Source of the DNA: Pelomonas margarita
GTDB taxonomy: Bacteria; Pseudomonadota; Gammaproteobacteria; Burkholderiales; Burkholderiaceae_C
Direction: 5' to 3'
Length of the DNA stretch: 64,000 nt
NCBI RefSeq assembly: GCF_043555875.1
Contig: NZ_JBIGHW010000016.1
Span: 16,897 to 80,896 of the forward strand
Part shown: piece after piece, positions 61,598 to 64,000 of the stretch
Layout: each line of letters starts with the position of its first letter
Numbering within the stretch: position 1 is the first letter of the stretch
Translations under genes and position numbers: made by a program
The notes under the pieces: model-generated
What the model saw: the letters and a program-made list of their open reading frames with translations, nothing else
Told to the model about the DNA's origin: nothing
Databases searched by the model: none

Positions 61598-62062
61598 ATG
61601 AAGATCAAGAGCCAGCGCGACTTCTGGTCCGGGCTGATGTTCCTTGGCACAGGCGTTGCCTTTGCCTGGGGCGCGACGGAATACTCCTTTGGCACATCGG
61701 CCCGCCCCGGGCCGGGCTATTTCCCCTTCGGGCTCGGCATTCTGCTGGCCCTGATGGGCGGCCTGGTGCTGTTCAAGGCATTGACACTGGAATCCGAGGG
61801 CGGCGATCCTATCGGTGACATTGCCTGGCGGCCGCTGCTGGTCATCATCCTGGCCATCGTCGTGTTCGGCCTCGCCCTGCCGCGACTGGGGCTGGCCATC
61901 ACGCTGCCCATCACGATCCTGCTGTCATCGCTGGCGGGCCGTGAGTTCCAACTGCGTGACGTGCTGCTCAGCAGCGTCGTGCTGACCGTGGGCAGTTGGG
62001 CCCTGTTCATCGTGGGCCTGAAGCTGACCATTCCGCTCTGGCCCGTTTTCATCACCGGCTGA
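61598..62062 (+). CDS. tctB: Tripartite tricarboxylate transporter small membrane subunit TctB
   Basis: TctB is the small membrane component of Tct transporters, which import citrate and related carboxylates with a periplasmic binding protein (TctC) and a large TctA subunit. The 154-residue protein has four hydrophobic helices (FWSGLMFLGTGVAFAWG, GPGYFPFGLGILLALMGGLVLF, PLLVIILAIVVFGLALP and LGLAITLPITILLSSL) and a C-terminal helix pair. The GPGYFPF motif near residue 38 is the family's signature. GGAG precedes the ATG. The tctA gene follows 11 bp later. No tctC is found in the window. Confidence 0.93.
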   Translation: MKIKSQRDFWSGLMFLGTGVAFAWGATEYSFGTSARPGPGYFPFGLGILLALMGGLVLFKALTLESEGGDPIGDIAWRPLLVIILAIVVFGLALPRLGLAITLPITILLSSLAGREFQLRDVLLSSVVLTVGSWALFIVGLKLTIPLWPVFITG

Positions 62063-62072
62063 GGCGCACGAC

Positions 62073-63584
62073 ATGGATTTGCTGAACAACCTCGCCCTCG
62101 GCTTCAGTACCGCACTGACGCTGCAGAACCTGCTTTACGCCTTCTTCGGCACCGTGCTGGGGACGCTGATCGGCGTGCTGCCCGGCCTCGGCCCCGTCGC
62201 CACCATCGCGATGCTGCTGCCGTCCATCTACGCGCTGGATGCCACGCCGGCGCTCATCATGCTGGCCGGCATCTACTACGGCGCCCAGTACGGGGGGTCG
62301 ACCACGGCCATCCTGATCAATGTGCCGGGTGAATCCAGCTCCGTCGTGACGGCGATCGACGGCTACCAGATGGCACGTCGCGGCCGCGCAGGTTCCGCGC
62401 TCGCGGCCGCGGGCCTGGGCAGCTTCTTCGCTGGCTGTGTGGGCACCATCATCATTGCAGCCTTCGCGCCGCCGCTGACCGAGCTGGCTTTCCAGTTCGG
62501 GTCGGCCGAGTACTTCTCGCTGATGGTGCTGGGGCTGGTGGGCGCTGTGGTGCTGGCCTCTGGCTCGCTGGTGAAGGCCATTGCGATGATCGTGCTGGGC
62601 TTGCTGCTCGGACAGATCAACACCGACGTCATCACCGGCACGGCGCGCTTCTCGTTCGACATCCCGGAGCTGACGGACGGCATCGGCTTCGTCGTCATCG
62701 CCATGGGTGTTTTCGGCTTCGGCGAGATCATCGCGAACCTGGGCCAGCCGGCGGAGCAGCGCGAGGTGTTCACCAAGGAGGTCAAGGGTCTGTGGCCCAC
62801 CAAGGAAGACTTCCAGGACGCCTGGCCGTCCGTGCTGCGCGGCACCGCCCTCGGCTCCGTGCTGGGTGTGCTGCCCGGCGGTGGCGCCCTGCTCGCGGCG
62901 TTTGCTGCGTACACGCTGGAAAAGAAGATCAACCGCAACCCCCGCGTGCCGTTCGGCAAGGGCGCGATCCAGGGTGTCGCCGGTCCGGAGAGTGCCAACA
63001 ACGCCGGCGCCCAGACCAGCTTCATCCCGATGCTGACGCTTGGCATCCCTCCCAACGCGGTGATGGCGCTGATGGTGGGCGCGATGACCATCAAGGGCAT
63101 CCAGCCGGGTCCGCAGGTCATGACGGGCAACCCCGAGTTGTTCTGGGGCCTGATCGCCTCGATGTGGATCGGCAACCTGATGCTCATCGTGTTGAACCTG
63201 CCGCTGATCGGCATCTGGATCAAGCTGCTGACGGTGCCCTACCGCTTCCTGTTCCCGGCCATCGTCGTGTTCTGCTGCATCGGCACGTACTCGCTGAACA
63301 ACAACAACTTCGACGTCTTCATGACGGCAGGCTTCGCGCTGCTTGGCTACATCTTCTATAAGCTCAGCTGCGAACCCGCACCGCTGCTGCTGGGCTTCAT
63401 CCTGGGCCCCATGATGGAAGAGAACCTGCGCCGGGCGCTGCTGCTGGCGCGAGGGGACTGGAGCACGTTCTTCACCCGCCCGCTGTCGGCCGGCCTGTTG
63501 GTGGCGGCTGCACTCATGATCGTGGTCGTGATGCTGCCGTCCATCAAGAACAAGCGCCAGGAGGCGTTCCAGGAAGAAGGCTGA
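62073..63584 (+). CDS. tctA: Tripartite tricarboxylate transporter large subunit TctA
   Basis: TctA is the large permease of the Tct system, 503 residues with about twelve helices. Family blocks are LIGVLPGLGPVATIAMLLP near the N-terminus, GIYYGAQYGGSTTAILINVPGE, the internal GVLPGGGALLAAFAAYTLEKKI, and GVAGPESANNAGAQTSFIPMLTLGIPPNAVMALM. The two GxLPG repeats belong to the inverted-repeat symmetry of the permease. It ends 22 bp before a strong terminator. The substrate is unknown because the binding protein that sets specificity is missing. Confidence 0.95.
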   Translation: MDLLNNLALGFSTALTLQNLLYAFFGTVLGTLIGVLPGLGPVATIAMLLPSIYALDATPALIMLAGIYYGAQYGGSTTAILINVPGESSSVVTAIDGYQMARRGRAGSALAAAGLGSFFAGCVGTIIIAAFAPPLTELAFQFGSAEYFSLMVLGLVGAVVLASGSLVKAIAMIVLGLLLGQINTDVITGTARFSFDIPELTDGIGFVVIAMGVFGFGEIIANLGQPAEQREVFTKEVKGLWPTKEDFQDAWPSVLRGTALGSVLGVLPGGGALLAAFAAYTLEKKINRNPRVPFGKGAIQGVAGPESANNAGAQTSFIPMLTLGIPPNAVMALMVGAMTIKGIQPGPQVMTGNPELFWGLIASMWIGNLMLIVLNLPLIGIWIKLLTVPYRFLFPAIVVFCCIGTYSLNNNNFDVFMTAGFALLGYIFYKLSCEPAPLLLGFILGPMMEENLRRALLLARGDWSTFFTRPLSAGLLVAAALMIVVVMLPSIKNKRQEAFQEEG

Positions 63585-63605
63585 CCTCAGACCGTCGGTA
63601 TTGAC

Positions 63606-63642
63606 AAGGCCCGGAGCTGCTCACGCAGCTCCGGGCCTTTTT
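63606..63642 (+). terminator. Strong intrinsic terminator of tctBA
   Basis: AAGGCCCGGAGCTGC pairs perfectly with GCAGCTCCGGGCCTT around a TCAC loop (63606-63639) and continues into a T-tract, 22 bp after the tctA stop. A 15-bp perfect stem makes this one of the strongest hairpins in the window. Confidence 0.95.
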
Positions 63643-63880
63643 CATGGCGGCGATCCACCGTGTCGGTGGGCAATGCGACGGACGTGTGATTTGCCGCTGT
63701 GTCTGATGGGCGTAGACCGGCCGGTTGGATGCTGTGCAAGTACACGCCAGGCGCTGAAATACGCGGCAACGTCGGGGCCTGTCTTGTGTTGCCATCAAGG
63801 ACTCAGCCTCCTCGGTCAATAAGAAAAAAGCTGCTCATCAAGCGTGCCCACCGCTGAGGCCTGGTGCGCCTTGAACAATC
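63643..63880. other. Intergenic stretch with no supported gene
   Basis: After the tctBA terminator this stretch holds only short frames without recognisable similarity, start signals or family motifs. An A-rich patch (AAGAAAAAAG, around 63822) is the only composition change. I see no RNA gene here. Confidence 0.5.
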
Positions 63881-63892
63881 TTCGAAGTTCTC

Positions 63893-63923
63893 TTGTCTAC
63901 GCCCAGAAATCTGTGCCAGAATA
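63893..63923 (+). promoter_or_regulatory. Candidate sigma-70 promoter near window end
   Basis: TTGTCT (63893-63898) and CAGAAT (63917-63922), with 18 bp between, form a reasonable sigma-70 promoter. The following leader (GGGCTTCGCTGCTCGCGGC) resembles stable-RNA operon leaders I have seen in this group. The transcript would run off the window, perhaps into an rRNA or tRNA operon. This is a guess from position and composition. Confidence 0.35.
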
Positions 63924-64000
63924 GAGGGCTTCGCTGCTCGCGGCTTCTCTTTGGGGTTGTTGTGGTGCGAAGGCGGGGCGAGAGTCCTGAAGCTGGTTCG

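Noticed and set aside
63544..63819. Minus-strand frames after tctA
   Set aside because: They run through the strong tctBA terminator hairpin, lack a ribosome binding site and show no recognisable family.

Overview
The window is a high-GC (roughly two thirds G+C by eye), gene-dense stretch of a Gram-negative chromosome. The order petABC - sspAB - tRNA-Thr - DciA-type DUF721 gene - secA - argJ, the DUF1631 protein, the classical porin, NitT-type and Tct-type transporters, and several PEP-CTERM proteins point to a betaproteobacterium of the Burkholderiales, most like the Rubrivivax/Leptothrix/Roseateles group. This placement is an inference from gene content. There is no sign of prophage, transposase, integrase, CRISPR array or plasmid functions.

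Region by region. 1-6.4 kb: end of a Nif3-like gene, a membrane-anchored unknown, an M14 metallopeptidase, a PdxA-family dehydrogenase, a DUF1631 protein and MscL. 6.6-10.8 kb: cytochrome bc1 operon (petA, petB, petC), sspA/sspB and tRNA-Thr(TGT). 10.9-16.9 kb: dciA-like gene, secA, two PEP-CTERM genes set between secA and argJ, then argJ. 17-28.3 kb: prolyl oligopeptidase, two GNATs, a metallo-beta-lactamase-fold protein with an altered metal motif, LysR regulator, SPOR protein, serine hydrolase, histidine phosphatase, methyltransferase, receiver-TPR protein and a lipoprotein. 28.3-35.1 kb: third PEP-CTERM protein, Tat-exported PhoD phosphatase, an unexplained structured intergenic region, then a PepSY / TonB-receptor / DUF2946 metal-uptake set. 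35.2-48.9 kb: purine/ureide catabolism and transport. 49-54.4 kb: HDOD protein, secreted histidine phosphatase, lolC-lolD-purU, a 46-residue gene and tatD. 54.4-61.5 kb: large lipoprotein, MOSC protein, MscS channel, family-6-type DNA glycosylase, spermidine-synthase-like protein and a GspE/PilB ATPase. 61.6-64 kb: tctB-tctA, a strong terminator and a promoter-like leader running off the end.

The most coherent system is the 35-49 kb purine block. PuuD (membrane urate oxidation with a C-terminal cytochrome c), UraH, a UraD-AllC fusion and PuuE together account for urate -> 5-hydroxyisourate -> OHCU -> allantoin -> allantoate -> deamidation products. XdhC serves maturation of a xanthine dehydrogenase encoded elsewhere, and a GckA-type glycerate kinase could take the glyoxylate-derived carbon into glycolysis. 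An M20 hydrolase with an altered metal-site motif and a complete NitT-type ABC importer plus porin lie downstream on the same strand. Embedded between xdhC and puuD is a translationally coupled pair, a secreted Cache-domain protein and a chemoreceptor, preceded by a perfect FNR/ANR box. This looks like a catabolic and chemosensory unit whose sensing partner is encoded as a separate periplasmic protein, and it is the best candidate here for an undescribed arrangement.
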